From Lactuca virosa (lineage: Eukaryota; Streptophyta; Magnoliopsida; Asterales; Asteraceae), in the NCBI GenBank assembly GCA_928212115.1, contig CAKMRJ010003334.1, forward strand, positions 38,208,092 to 38,272,091: 64,000 nucleotides of DNA, written 5' to 3'. Below the pieces are notes generated by a model that saw only the letters and a list, made by a program, of their open reading frames with translations, had not been told where the DNA came from and ran no database searches. This document shows, piece after piece, positions 1 to 10,888 of this stretch (the first letter of the stretch is position 1; every line of letters starts with the position of its first letter). The position numbers were made by a program, and so were the translations under genes.

Positions 1-564
1 TGATACCATAACAAAATAAATTTTGGAATCGTTGCTTATCCTCTGTATCAGAGTGCCTACAAATTAGACAAGATAATCTACAACATCTTTACAATATTTT
101 TAATGATTCTACCGGATATACATGTTATAATACAACAACGATATCTATTAATATTTCCTATTAGATTTGCGCCCAAGATAATTAGGTCAAGGAAAAAGAT
201 AAAAGATTCCTTGGAGAGCAATAAGGCTAGACGTTTACTCAGTGCTTATGGAAAAAGAGCAATAAAAACAAACCATAAATACCACCAACATAATTTACAA
301 ATGAACTAATGATAAAACTTGTCTGCATTCATAGCAGCACAAAAGCAAATTGAACAATAATGTCAAACACATCATGCTGATGAACGAGAATGTTGATATA
401 ATGCGCGACATTTGACAGAAAACTAATTAATAAACATAGCATCAGCCATCATGCACAGTAGTTATAACAAAATGATAGAAAGAAGTAGATCCGCTATGTT
501 GCCTTTTGTAGCCCTTTAATCAATCTGCCATCCGCCGAAGCTTCTTCAAAATTGAAACTACGCT
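1..564. other. 3' flank of F-box copy 1, no gene seen
   Basis: No credible gene. The stretch at about 180-420 matches the DNA downstream of F-box copies 2 (about 4690-4855) and 3 (about 9350-9475). Shared landmarks are an 'ataaggctagac' segment, a 'aaacacatcatg' segment and a 'ttgacag-aaac' segment. The tandem duplication therefore carried at least 300 bp of 3' flank with the gene. The 68-residue open frame at 103-309 has no family features and I treat it as chance. Confidence 0.6.
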
Positions 565-1848
565 TCAGCATCTCATCTCACTCTTGGTGGGTGCTACCCA
601 AACAAGACTATGAACATACTTAACAATTTTATCTATATCAAATCCACGCGTAATATTGAAAATTTTAGTCTTGGCTTCAACTGGACCATACCAGTGTTAT
701 CGATAGCGATAGCGAGGTAATAGCGACAACCTACCTATATGTTATGTGGCGATAGCGATGAAATAGCGATGGCTATTTCATTTTAGCGAATGCCTATTAA
801 AAAATTAATACTACTTTTACCTTCACCTAATTAGCAATTATAACTAATAAATAAGCTAAAAACCAAGACTATTAGCTCAATTAAGTTCTAAAACATGCAT
901 ATTACAAAAAAACAAGTGTTAGTTTTAGATATCCGATGCTCTCTTTGACTTAGTCAGCTAAAAACCCTAAAACAATTCTATTTATACTAGATTTAAAAAA
1001 TAAAAAAAATAAAAAAAATTTTTAAAAAAAAGTCAAATAGGTCGCTATGTCGCTATTCAGTCGCTATGAACCCCATAGCGACACTGCATCGCCTCGCCTC
1101 GCTATTCGCTATAGCGATCGCTATGGTCGCTATTGACAACACTGGATCATACAAACCTAAACGACCACCACCAACATAAAAAATAAACTCATTCTGTGAT
1201 GTGAATCCATATGGAAATATATCAGCACTAAACTGGGAAAACGCATGATGTTTGTTTGACCCATGATTCAGCCACCCCATACTCATCCATCACCCACACC
1301 TCACACTCACCATGGTCAACACATGACATCACACAAAGCTTTCCTGCCAAAACTCCTAAGTAATTAAAGCGACTTCCATGGTGATTGGTGATGAAGTATA
1401 GAACTTGGAAAAGGATCTCATTGAATGTATCTACACCCAAGTCAAATGCCACTATCGTTTCTTGCTTCTGCTCCAGATCATCACAATAACAGAGCCAATG
1501 AAGATGGCCATCTGCACAAGTTTCATCATCTAGATCGGAAATCTGTGTGAGATGCAATGGAAACGTTTGAATAATAAACTCCCACGAACCCTTTTTCATG
1601 CTATAAACCTCTACTTGCCATATCATTCCAGGTGGTTGTAAAATTCTTGTAAGCTTCACAACTTTGTAATCGTCAGTTTTGGGATCATACCCAAATCGGA
1701 CATGGTTTGCCATCAAACCAACTTTGGGCAAAGAACTTACTGGGAGAGTTAACACCACAGACAGAGAAGGGTTCCAGATGTGAAAAGTATATGCCCTTAC
1801 AGACTTGTCATCACTACTGTAGGTGTGTGTGGATGTCCAAAAAATCAA
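565..1848 (-). pseudogene. F-box/FBA gene copy 1, truncated and disrupted
   Basis: This is a decayed member of the array. Only the F-box-associated domain is left, beginning near IWNPSLS and FGYDPKTDDYKVVKL and ending with a VHSLVWVAP segment and a stop at 565-567. Three lesions are visible. The F-box half is missing, and homology jumps at about 1846 directly into DNA that lies upstream of copy 2 (about 6517 onward), so a deletion fused mid-gene to 5' flank. Near 1249-1260 a 4-bp repeat (tttgtttg where copy 2 has tttg) shifts the frame between the SWVK and FSQFSADI segments. A hAT-type MITE sits at 692-1144, close to the conserved LYDP motif. Without an F-box it could not join an SCF complex, so no function is expected. 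Assignment to the family is secure because it aligns along its length with copies 2 and 5. Confidence 0.9.
692..1144. mobile_element. hAT-type MITE inside F-box copy 1
   Basis: A 453-bp element with ends CAGTGTT and AACACTG, flanked by an 8-bp target duplication (gaccatac at 684-691, gatcatac at 1145-1152, one mismatch). Both ends are packed with short 'atagcgac'/'gtcgctat' units in opposite orientation, so subterminal inverted repeats reach over 60 bp inward. The middle is AT-rich with no coding capacity. The end sequence and 8-bp TSD fit the hAT superfamily. It must have been mobilised by a transposase encoded elsewhere. Confidence 0.88.
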
Positions 1849-2646
1849 ATAATCGATTTTGATGTTGGTGTTATCTAGAACTCAGTCCTTTTCTTTGACA
1901 TATTTATAGAATCAATTCAAATCATATAAACATAATATGTACAATAGTCAGTAATATTTAAACATATACAAAATTTTCTTAAAGAAAATGTCATTTGGCA
2001 CACTTATACAAAATATAAGCTTAACATGTATGAGATATCATTTGGAACATATGAAACATATTATTAATGGACAAGATCCATGGTGCTTAATCAAAACCAT
2101 GTCACTGGTGGTGAGCAGCAGCTATCAAAGTGAGAGCCCCAAGCTCTGCGTTTGTTGCGAGTAACAATAGCTTCAAACACACAAACAGTCAAGTACTCAT
2201 GCTTAGCTAGTCAATTAGATACCCACATATAAGGTTTCGACAGTAGCAAATAGCAAAATACATGAAGTCTTCGTTTCCCCTTTTCAATGCAAATAAATGA
2301 AGTTAGAAATACAAGAAGGCAAAGTACCTCGACAATAGAAAATAGTCGTTCACACACACACACACACGAATCCCCTTTTCAACAACAACGCTTGACGTGT
2401 ATTAAAAAAACGGTAACCAGATAGTCGTCAGTGCCCGCCACGATGGTCAAGCAGGTGAAAACAGTAATCGCCGATGATGGTAAAGGAGGGGAGACCGGCC
2501 GAAGGACAGTAATCGACAGTGAAGGGGGAGGAGATATCGCCGGAGGGTTTTGAATTTGGGAAACAAGAAACCAGAGAGCAAAGTAAAGTAATACAGGGGA
2601 AAATTACGGGTTTTGCTTAGCGCACGTTTTGTATTGTTAATTAATA
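1849..2646. other. Duplicated upstream region of an F-box gene
   Basis: From about 1850 to 2640 this DNA parallels 6520-7260, upstream of F-box copy 2. The shared order is an 'attcagtcctttt-ttgaca' segment, a 'catatgaaac' region, a 'cagcttcaaac-gacaaacagtcaagta' segment and then a GC-richer stretch. The GC-richer part (2440-2600 here, 7020-7200 in the other copy) reads on the minus strand as a pyrimidine-rich leader, so I infer a 5' UTR exon or promoter-proximal region. The open frames there (2447-2692, 6944-7237) are probably not genes. A short CA microsatellite lies at 2352-2366. Confidence 0.55.
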
Positions 2647-2968
2647 CGTCCCACAAAATTATAATCCATCTTTCCTTTTTGGTTTGTTCCAAAATAATAG
2701 TCCACTTCTAAAAATAAATAACATTTTTACCAAAATACCCCCTCATTATTTTTGGTTTGTTCCAAAATAATAGTCCACTTCTAAAAATAAATAACATTTT
2801 TACCAAAATACCCCCTCATTATTACTTAACCAACTAAGGATTTAATGGAACATTAAATGCAAGGTAAGGATAAAACTGTCATTTTATTCAAGAAAATTAG
2901 TGGTAATTAATGTTTTTCTTAATATGTATGTTTTTTGTCTGTTGACAATAATATTGGAACGGAGGGAG
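2647..2968. mobile_element. Stowaway (Tc1/mariner) MITE with internal duplication
   Basis: The right end is the canonical ...CGGAGGGAG followed by the TA dinucleotide target. The left end keeps cgtccca after TA (2645-2646) but has lost the outer ctccct. The interior matches the full-length copies at 21490-21739 and 61577-61841. Unlike them, this copy has a 73-bp tandem duplication (2678-2750 and 2751-2823), covering the ggtttgttcc to cctcattatt segment. It is non-coding. Confidence 0.85.
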
Positions 2969-3194
2969 TATTATTTATTTATTTAATTTATTTATTTTAT
3001 ATTTTAATAACAATGTCCTCTTAATTTTACCTTTCATTAATAACAGGGGGTGTTTGGATGGGAAAAAAAGAGGGTGTTTATTGTTTATTGCTTATTCTCA
3101 CCACAATAAGTTAAGTTTAAGTATTTGGATAAAATCCTTAAAAATCAGCTTATTGGATTAGAAATAAACTAATTTTAGGGTAAATTACATGAAT

Positions 3195-3535
3195 AGTCTC
3201 TATGGTTTAGGGTAACTTACGCGTTTGGTCCCTAACTTATTTTTCTAACTCGGAAGGTCCCTACTGTTTGTTTTTGTTACACGTTTGGTCCCTGTCTTAC
3301 ATAAAAAGTATTTTTCCCTTGATTTTTTAATTTATTTAAATAAACACACCTCCACCCTACTCCCTCACCTTACGTTATCTACCCTACCATTTTTTTTCCC
3401 TATTTAAATAATTGTCTTTTTACGTAAGATAGAGGCCAAATGCGTAACAAAAACAAACAATAGGGACCAAGCGTGTAGGAATAACAAACAGTAGGGACCT
3501 TCCGAGTTAAAAAAATAAGTTAGAGACCAATTCTA
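3195..3535. repeat. Inverted-repeat (foldback-like) element
   Basis: Long imperfect inverted repeats face each other. The left arm is about 3200-3310, with 'tttggtccctaactta', 'ctcggaaggtccctactg' and a segment around 'tttggtccctgtctta'. The right arm is about 3420-3530, with the same words reverse-complemented. The 'ggtccct' vocabulary recurs in the Mutator-like element at 44367-45774, so a MULE-derived MITE is the best guess. I could not define a TSD. It interrupts or abuts the repeat that begins at 3536. Confidence 0.55.
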
Positions 3536-4064
3536 TCAGAATGGAATCACGAATTCCAATTATGTTGGAATGGAATATGGATATTTTCTCACTAATTTAT
3601 TCATTAGATTTGTTTCCACAGAAGTTGATGCTTGAAGAACGGACCACGAAATTTGAACGACGCCTCTTAGCAACATTATTCTTTTAGAATGTATTAGTGT
3701 CTTTGTTAGATTTTGATGTTTTTTTTTTCAGATTTGAAAGTTTTTTTAGTTTTATTCTTTAACAATAAATGTAATTCTTAGCAATTGTTACATGTATTCT
3801 ATAAGAATTAATGTAATTTTTTTTAATTCTTCAATTGATGGTTCGAGAATTTTGTTATTCTACAAGAAATTTATAAAGCAAATTTTCTTTATTAAATCTG
3901 TATTAATTGACTAAAATACCCTTCTAGTTAAATTAGATGGTATTTTTCAATTATATTTAATTCAATAATATATATTAATCACTCTTTTAAAATAAGTAAA
4001 ATGATTAGCCCACATTTATGCATACAATAACACAATAATTACATTGAATATAATAAACTAAGCC
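3536..4064. repeat. Relict end of the same element family as 62092-63955
   Basis: This closely parallels 63310-63955: the 'gaatggaatcacgaattcca' opening, 'gttgatgcttgaagaac', 'attattcttttagaatgtat', 'ttctacaagaa' and the AT-rich tail ending near 'aataaactaagcc'. It is therefore a second, truncated copy of the terminal region of the gene-fragment-carrying element at the far end of the window. The terminal segment also holds the reverse complement of the left-end sequence of that element (attgtgttat-gtatgcataaatgtgggc). Confidence 0.75.
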
Positions 4065-4871
4065 TTGATTATAAGGTTACATATCCCTTTTAACAAACAC
4101 ATACATTCATCCACTTATATATAAGGGTATAATCACCCTTTAGATTTTACTAAATTACTTATATCATTCAGCATCATCATCATCATCATCATCGATTCCA
4201 CTTCCAAACTAGATTGATCATACATCATAAGTATATGTATACCTTGCATTTCTCCTTTGGCTTTTGTTACAGAACAATCCAGATTATGCTCTTCACAAAA
4301 TAAACATCCAAATCTTAATGTATCACATAGGCCAGAGCTTCACTTCCAATCCGTAACTGCTTCAATAGATTACGATTCTTTTCTCCTATTCTTCCTTTAT
4401 GCTCTTGCTTCTCATATTCTTTCTTTCAACGTTCAAGAAAAGGATACAAAGGGGTTTCATAGAAATGATGTATTTACTTTATTTATTTAATTCTAATTCC
4501 TTTATTTGCAAAATGGTCCTCACAAAACTTTCAACATTTCAACATAATATATGATCTAATGCACTACAAACTCCAAATATTGAATATATCCCACTTGTTT
4601 TCTTGTATTGCCCAGGCAACTGGCCCAAGCTATAGTTGAATAATTGTCAGATTAAACCAGAAAATCAAATACTTTGAATTAAAGATAATATATAATAACA
4701 ATAAGGCTAGACATTTGTTCAATGTAATATAAACAAAATATGAATACCAAAAAATAATTTAAAAACGAACCAACATGTCCAAATGTTAAACACATCATGA
4801 TGACAAGAGAGAATGCAGATGTAATGCACTAAGAATTGATATTTGACAGGAAACAAAGTGAAGCTTCAAGA
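4065..4871. other. Intergenic stretch before F-box copy 2
   Basis: No supported gene. A (CAT)n run of about eight units lies near 4169-4193. A 77-residue open frame at 4257-4490 has no recognisable domain. From about 4690 the DNA is the duplicated 3' flank of the F-box unit, as at 180-420 and 9350-9475. Confidence 0.5.
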
Positions 4872-6134
4872 TTAAAACTGGGAGATGCTGCAGGAGCTTA
4901 TCTCACGCTCCTCAGGTACTACCCAAACAAGACTATCAACATACTCCACAACTTTACTTATGGTTATTCTACCCATTTTCTTGAAGTTTTTAGCCTTGGC
5001 TGCAATTGGATCATACAAAACAAGACAATCATCATTAGCATCTTCATCAACTTGAAAAAGAAATTCACCACGTAATGTGAATCCATATGGAACTATATCA
5101 GCACTAAACTGGGAAAACCCATGATGTTTGACCCATGATTCAGTCACCCCATACTCTTCCATCACCCACACCTCACATTTACCAGCTTCAAAAATGCATG
5201 ACATCACACAAAGCTTTCCATCGAAAACTCCCATCGCATTGAGGCACTCTTCATGGAGATGTAGTATAGAATCTGGAAGAGGTATCTCACGGAATGTCTC
5301 TGTACCCAAATCAAATGCCAATATCGTTTGTAACTTCTGCTCCATATCAGTATAACCAAGCCAATGAACATGGCCTTCATGCCCATCTACACAAACTACC
5401 TCTTCATCGGAAACCCATTTGATGTTCGCTGGAAACCTTTGAGTTATCAACTGCCACAAACCCTTTCTCATACTATACACCTCAACTTGTGATAACATGC
5501 TGATTGCACCGGAAAGTTTTGTAAGCTTCACCACTTTGTAATCATCAGTTTTGGGATCATACCCAAACCGGAAATGGTTTACCATCCACTCACCCTTGGG
5601 CAAAGAATATGGAGGGAGAGTTAATACCATAGACAGAGAAGGGTTCCAAATGTGAATTGCATAATCATATGATCCGTATTTGAAGCATATTAAGCCATTC
5701 ACAGATCCAATAATATCACCCCTAGTGTCTTTAGATTGGGGACTGGTCGGGAGTTTGATGAAATTAGTCAGTTCGAGATCGGGAGAATGAGAGGTGTGTG
5801 CTGTGAATGGTCTCCGGTCAAAAGAAAATGCATGTCTGAAGAACAACAGAATCTCGTCCTTGTGATGGATTGAATGATGGAGGTGGGATTTTATGAAGGA
5901 GGATTCAGATAACAGAGCATTCCAAGATTTACAGACACACCTCAATTGAGCAATTTCTTTTGCCAATAACCTGATGAATATGTTTGATAAAACATCGCTT
6001 GGGAGCTTTTCTATAGTCTCTGGGTGTTGAGGTGAAGCCGTTTCGAGTGTCACAGTAAACTTCACCTGTGAGGTTCCTCTCCTGTCTTTGTTTTTCCTTT
6101 TCAGCAGAAACTTTATGTGATTCCACATTTCCAC
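4872..6134 (-). CDS. F-box/FBA protein, intact (copy 2)
   Basis: A single-exon, 420-residue open frame. An F-box occupies about residues 40-85 (IEKLPSDVLSNIFIRLLAKE, then LRCVCKSWNALLSESSFIKSHL). The F-box-associated interaction domain follows from about residue 120 to the end, with GSVNGLICF, IWNPSLS, FGYDPKTDDYKVVKL, VEVYSMRKG-W, CVDGHEGHVHWLGY, AFDLGTETFREIPLP, GKLCVMS and VEYVDSLVWVVPEE. Members of this family (CPR30/At3g23880-like) bind SKP1 through the F-box and recruit substrates to SCF ubiquitin ligases through the FBA domain. The substrate cannot be told from sequence. The start is the first methionine. The homologous leader of copy 3 also has an HIKF segment, so translation could begin here or slightly inside. 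No frame lesion is visible and the length is normal for the family, so it is probably functional. Confidence 0.9.
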   Translation of the reverse strand: MEMWNHIKFLLKRKNKDRRGTSQVKFTVTLETASPQHPETIEKLPSDVLSNIFIRLLAKEIAQLRCVCKSWNALLSESSFIKSHLHHSIHHKDEILLFFRHAFSFDRRPFTAHTSHSPDLELTNFIKLPTSPQSKDTRGDIIGSVNGLICFKYGSYDYAIHIWNPSLSMVLTLPPYSLPKGEWMVNHFRFGYDPKTDDYKVVKLTKLSGAISMLSQVEVYSMRKGLWQLITQRFPANIKWVSDEEVVCVDGHEGHVHWLGYTDMEQKLQTILAFDLGTETFREIPLPDSILHLHEECLNAMGVFDGKLCVMSCIFEAGKCEVWVMEEYGVTESWVKHHGFSQFSADIVPYGFTLRGEFLFQVDEDANDDCLVLYDPIAAKAKNFKKMGRITISKVVEYVDSLVWVVPEEREISSCSISQF

Positions 6135-7260
6135 TTCGAGGTTGTATATTTGGGTTTAAGAGCTGAGGAGCTGCAAGGTAACAGGCGAACCGGTTAAAAA
6201 ATGTCCAATTAGAGGAGGCCCGATCCCAATTGACGAGATAAAAAACAAAAAAAAAAAGATCAACACATTTTAACTTCAACATATCGATTTTCAACAAACC
6301 GTAACATAAACCCTAAAAAAACAAAGAACATTTGAAGTTAAACACAACCTAAAAAGGAACCCAATAACAACATATTTCAAGATGCAGCTCTGTATACATT
6401 GATTTGTAGGCATAGTAGGGTGAATTTATTGCCTAATTGTATGGTTAGAAGTTCTTAATCCTGCCCTTACAAAGGTGAACCACAATGAGAAACATACGTG
6501 CCCCATTAGCACCACTACTCAGGTGTTCAAATAGTGGATTTTGATATCCGAAATTCAGTCCTTTTATTTGACACAACCAACTCAACGTAAACTTTTACAG
6601 AATCAATTCAAATGAGAACGTTCATATAAAGAATGCGTCCATAAGTCAGAACGAAACATATAAACATATACTGTACAAATTTTGATTGAAGAATTTGACA
6701 TTTGGCACCTTAATATAGAAAGATTAAGCTTAAAGTGTATGATATCATTTTGAACATATTAACGAAGGAGAACCATGGAACCAAAAGCATGTCACTGGTG
6801 AACAGCTTCAAACTGACAGCCCAAGCTTGCAACAATAGCTTCAAACAGACAAACAGTCAAGTAATCTTGCTTAACTAATCAGTTTAGATAGTTAATACAG
6901 TAGCAATTAGCAAATAGGCAAATACATGAAGTCTTTGAACACCTCAGCAGTAGAAAATAGTCAAACACACGCGAATACCCTTTTTCAACGCTTGTTGTAA
7001 ATCAAAAAACGCTAACCAGTTAATCGCCGGTGAGGCCACAACTGTGAAGCAGGGGAAGTCCGTAATCGCAGCCGATGATGGTAAAGGAGGGAGGCCGGGG
7101 TACAGTAACCAACGATGGTGACGGAGGTGGAGGAGATATCGCCGACAGTGAAGGTCTGAAGGAGGGCTATGTACCTCGGAGAAAGAAATCAAGAAACCAG
7201 AGTAGAAAGCGTGTGACAAACAAAGCAATGTAAACACCAGTGAAGTAAACGCGAATATCG
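6135..7260. other. Upstream region of F-box copy 2
   Basis: Promoter and leader DNA of copy 2, shared in part with copy 3 (14945-15070 and 15480-15640) and with the region above copy 1 (1849-2640). Segments near 6230-6300 ('caacacattttaactt') and 6410-6440 ('attgcctaattgt') recur upstream of copy 3. The GC-richer stretch at 7020-7200 is the putative 5' UTR exon on the minus strand. No independent gene is supported. Confidence 0.5.
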
Positions 7261-8190
7261 CTTTTTACTTTACTATTATTCGTGTTTACATGGAAGGTTC
7301 TTTTCTGTCTTCTTTTTCCCTTTTCCGCGAAATTTAATGTGCTTCCTTCTAAATGGAGTTAAGAAAAAACAGTTAGAAGGGGACCTATATCAAACGGGAG
7401 TTAAGATATTTCCACTTGAGATTTTGATTCATAAATTTACAAAAATAATCCATGCCTAGAAAATAATTCACAAATTGGTCCTGTCTTTTATAAATTTACA
7501 GAAATGATGTCTGCCTAATAAAGAATTTAAAGAAATGGCACCTGCCTAATAAAGAATTTACAGGAATGGTCCTGTCTTTTATAAAATTACAGAAATGCTA
7601 CCTATCTAATAATTCTTTTACATAAATGGTCCTTGTGTTTCACAAAGTTACATAAGTCCCTCCATTTCATAAAAGTACAGAATGGTCCCTATGTTCAACA
7701 AAATTACAAATATGAGCCAATAACCAGTTACAATGATATTTCTCAGTTTAGTTGTTTATGTGGTATCCAGCCAATGTACGACAGCACAAATACAAAATCA
7801 ACATCAAATTGTTTTTGGATACTTCTTCTAACTCTTTTTCTATAAGGAATGAAAATAGCCTTTAATATGGATGAATAGTGCTCTAATCAAGTAAATTTTC
7901 CAGAAGTACAACACTGTAACATGTAGAAATGAAAATATGATGCTCCAACAAACAAATCAACAAAGTATGTTGTTATTTCTTCCGCTTAACCTTTCTAACT
8001 TATTTATAACAACTCCGAAGATTGTGTACCAAACCAGTACCCAAAAATCAAAGTAGAATCAACAATCGCCAAGGGTAATGTGGGAGAATAGAAGCAGACA
8101 TCAATGAGTATCAGAGAAGACAAGTGCCTCGGCCCAATCTATAGATCATTTAATGCAGCTTTGGTGTTTTCAAACAATAAGCATTTGTAT
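7261..8190. other. Spacer with imperfect short tandem repeats
   Basis: Between about 7430 and 7720 a unit of roughly 35-45 bp recurs in degenerate form, built around 'tttaca-aaatggtcct' and 'tcttttataaa'. The rest is AT-rich. No coding region is supported. The 70-residue frame at 7633-7845 partly reads through the repeats. Confidence 0.5.
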
Positions 8191-8198
8191 ATCTTAAG

Positions 8199-8644
8199 TA
8201 GGGGTGGTAAATCGGGTCATTGTGTCGTGTTTGTGTATCTTAAGTAGAGGTGGCAAATTGGGTCATCATGTCGTGTTTTTGTCTGACACGACACAACAAG
8301 GTTTTATGTAACATGAACACGACATGACATGATGTCGTGTTTTTTTAATTAACATGAAAACGAACAAATTAAAAACGACACGACACGACACGACAAAGAT
8401 AACATAATATAACAATTAGTTTATTTAATTAATATTTAATCATAGATAACACGACAAACACGAAAAACACAAAAGCACGACAAACAAATGCTAAATCATG
8501 TCAATTTCATGTCGAATTTTGAACACGAAGACGATACGACACGACATCGTGTTTACACTTGACATGAACACGACACAAACACGAATTCGATTTTCAATTT
8601 CATCCCGATTTCATTTCGTGTTGTATCATCATTTGCCACCCCTA
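8199..8644. mobile_element. hAT-like MITE (TAGGGGTGG ends)
   Basis: A 446-bp element with terminal inverted repeats TAGGGGTGGTAAAT and ATTTGCCACCCCTA, and an 8-bp target duplication with one mismatch (atcttaag at 8191-8198, agcttaag at 8645-8652). The first 45 bp, together with the adjacent TSD sequence, is partly repeated at about 8236-8270 (atcttaagtagaggtggcaa), suggesting a re-insertion or slippage at the left end. The interior is rich in cacgacatg/catgtcgtg words in both orientations. It is non-coding. Confidence 0.82.
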
Positions 8645-8652
8645 AGCTTAAG

Positions 8653-9572
8653 AGAACAAAAAGAAGGCAATATGTTCAATTTGCAATAATCAAGTAATCC
8701 ACACGTGGTTTAATCGAAGAAATCAAGAAATGCACTGAGCTCGATATTAGTTGTCAGAATTGCTTTAGTAGCTATCACTGCACACAGTTTAATAATCTTG
8801 TGAAGGAAAAAGCACCACAACAAACAACTAACAACTATTTAAACTAGATCCTCTTCCTAATAATATTAGTTATAGCTGTGATGACCCATCCACAAGATGC
8901 TCAAATATGGACTTAAAACTATTAACAAATTAACAAAATGAGGTTGTGAAATTATCAACAAATTCACAAAATGACGTTTCTAAGAGGCACATGCTTGCTA
9001 ATTGCTATAGCTAAAATTAAGAAATAATGGATGTGTGAACTCCATATCCATACCCACATATGCAAAACAACATTGCAAGACTAGGTAATTAAAAATCTTC
9101 AGCATTAATTGTCAACAACACTTTCAATTTCCTTCAACTCCACACACAGGAATCCAATCTAAAGACTTTACCTCCACTGTAAGATGGACTACTCCAGCAG
9201 CTACCTTATATCCTCTGCAAACCTTTAGTGTTTTTAGAAGATATGATTTTCATCATCTAAGCTAGTGTTTAATCAAGATCTATAGACATACATTATCTCA
9301 TTAAAAAACAGAAAATTAAATTATCTCCCCCATTAGAAGACTTGAGCCCACTAAAATTAGGTCAAGGAAACAGAAACAGATAGACAAAGAAACAATAAAA
9401 CAACCAACATATCCAAATGTTAAACGCATCATGGTAAACATGTAATGCACTAAAACTTGATACTTGACAGGAAACTAATGGAGAGACATATCATCATGCA
9501 GAGTTTTTATCACAACAGATAGACTAAGCAGATTCGATGTGTTGCCTTTTTAGCCCTTTTGACCATTCAAAA
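8653..9572. other. 3' flank of F-box copy 3, no gene seen
   Basis: AT-rich intergenic DNA. The last 220 bp matches the 3' flanks of copies 1 and 2, including a 'ccaaatgttaaac-catcatg' segment near 9412-9432. No open frame with family features is present. Confidence 0.5.
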
Positions 9573-10201
9573 TTAACACTGAGAGATGATGCAACCGCTC
9601 CTCTCATGATGACCAGGTGCTACCCAAATGAGACTGTCAACATACCCCACAATTTTAGCTATGCCATATAGACCATGCATAACTTCAAAGGTTTTAGGCT
9701 CAGCTGCAATTGGATCATACAAAGCAAAATGATCACGGTCAACTTGAAAAAGGAATTCACTGCGTAATGTGGTTCCACATGGGAATATCCCACGTACACC
9801 ACTGAACTCGGAAAACACATGATGTTTGACCCATGAATCAGCCACCCCATACTCATCCATCACCCACACCTCACATTCACCATCTCCAACCCTTGACATC
9901 ACACACAGCTTTCCACCCAAAACTCCCAAGACGAGGTATTCATGGTGATGTCGTATAGAATCTGGAAGAAGGATCTCACGGAAGGTCTCTGTGCCAAAAT
10001 CAAATGCCACTACCATTTGTAGCTTCCACTCAAAATTAGTATAACAAAGCCAATGAAGATGGCCATCTTGCCCATCTACACAAACCTCGGGTTGATTCCT
10101 AATTAGAGTGATGTGCAATGGAAACGTTTGAGTAATTAAGTCCCAGGAACCCTTTCTCATGCTATAGATCTCAACTTGTGGTACAACACTTGTAAGCTTC
10201 A

Positions 10202-10727
10202 TGTTAGGAATTGAGACAGGGTACACGCAGCGGAAACACTATCACACACTCACAAACGAAACGAAAAAATAAAGCAATAAAGAACACAAGGATTTTACGT
10301 GGTTCGGATTCGGTGTAAATCCTACGTCCACGGGCTGCAACTAGATTTTCTTATTAACTTAATAAGATTACAATTTATAACTCTACAAGTTATATTTGAT
10401 GCACACATTCTCTGCTACACAACACACATATATATATATATAGGAGATGTGCCGTAAACTTTTCTTGATTCACACAAATTTGCCGTCCATATTGACAAAA
10501 TTGCCGCAATTGAGAAAAAGGAGCCATCATTTAATAATTTAATATTTCTTGCCGTCCATTGTTTGACCATGCAAAAGATGCGTCCAAATAATAAACAATT
10601 GATTTGCCGACATGTACGTCCATTCAATATTAAACAATTGAATTGTTTAATATTTGTCAAGTTACATTTATGGCCCTTGAATTCTTAGGAACTTGTCAAT
10701 TTGTTCAAGACTCCATAAATCTTAACA
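10202..10727 (-). repeat. 3' LTR of the 10202-13143 copia element
   Basis: 526 bp, bounded by TG and CA. It is nearly identical to the other LTR, with isolated substitutions (for example ggttcgg versus ggttctg). The main difference is a short (TA)n tract near 10427-10442 where the other LTR has a roughly 100-bp tract. Confidence 0.92.
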
Positions 10728-10888
10728 ATCTCCCACTTGGAGGCTTGAACAACTTTAGCTTTTCTCCGCCATTCAACTCTCAATTATTCCAGTAATCTTA
10801 AAAAACAACCAAGTCCTTTTAGGCTTCCAGTTCCAATGAACAAGCTAAAACTTAGTCTGATTTCTCTAGTTGCAGCCGCCCCTCATCT

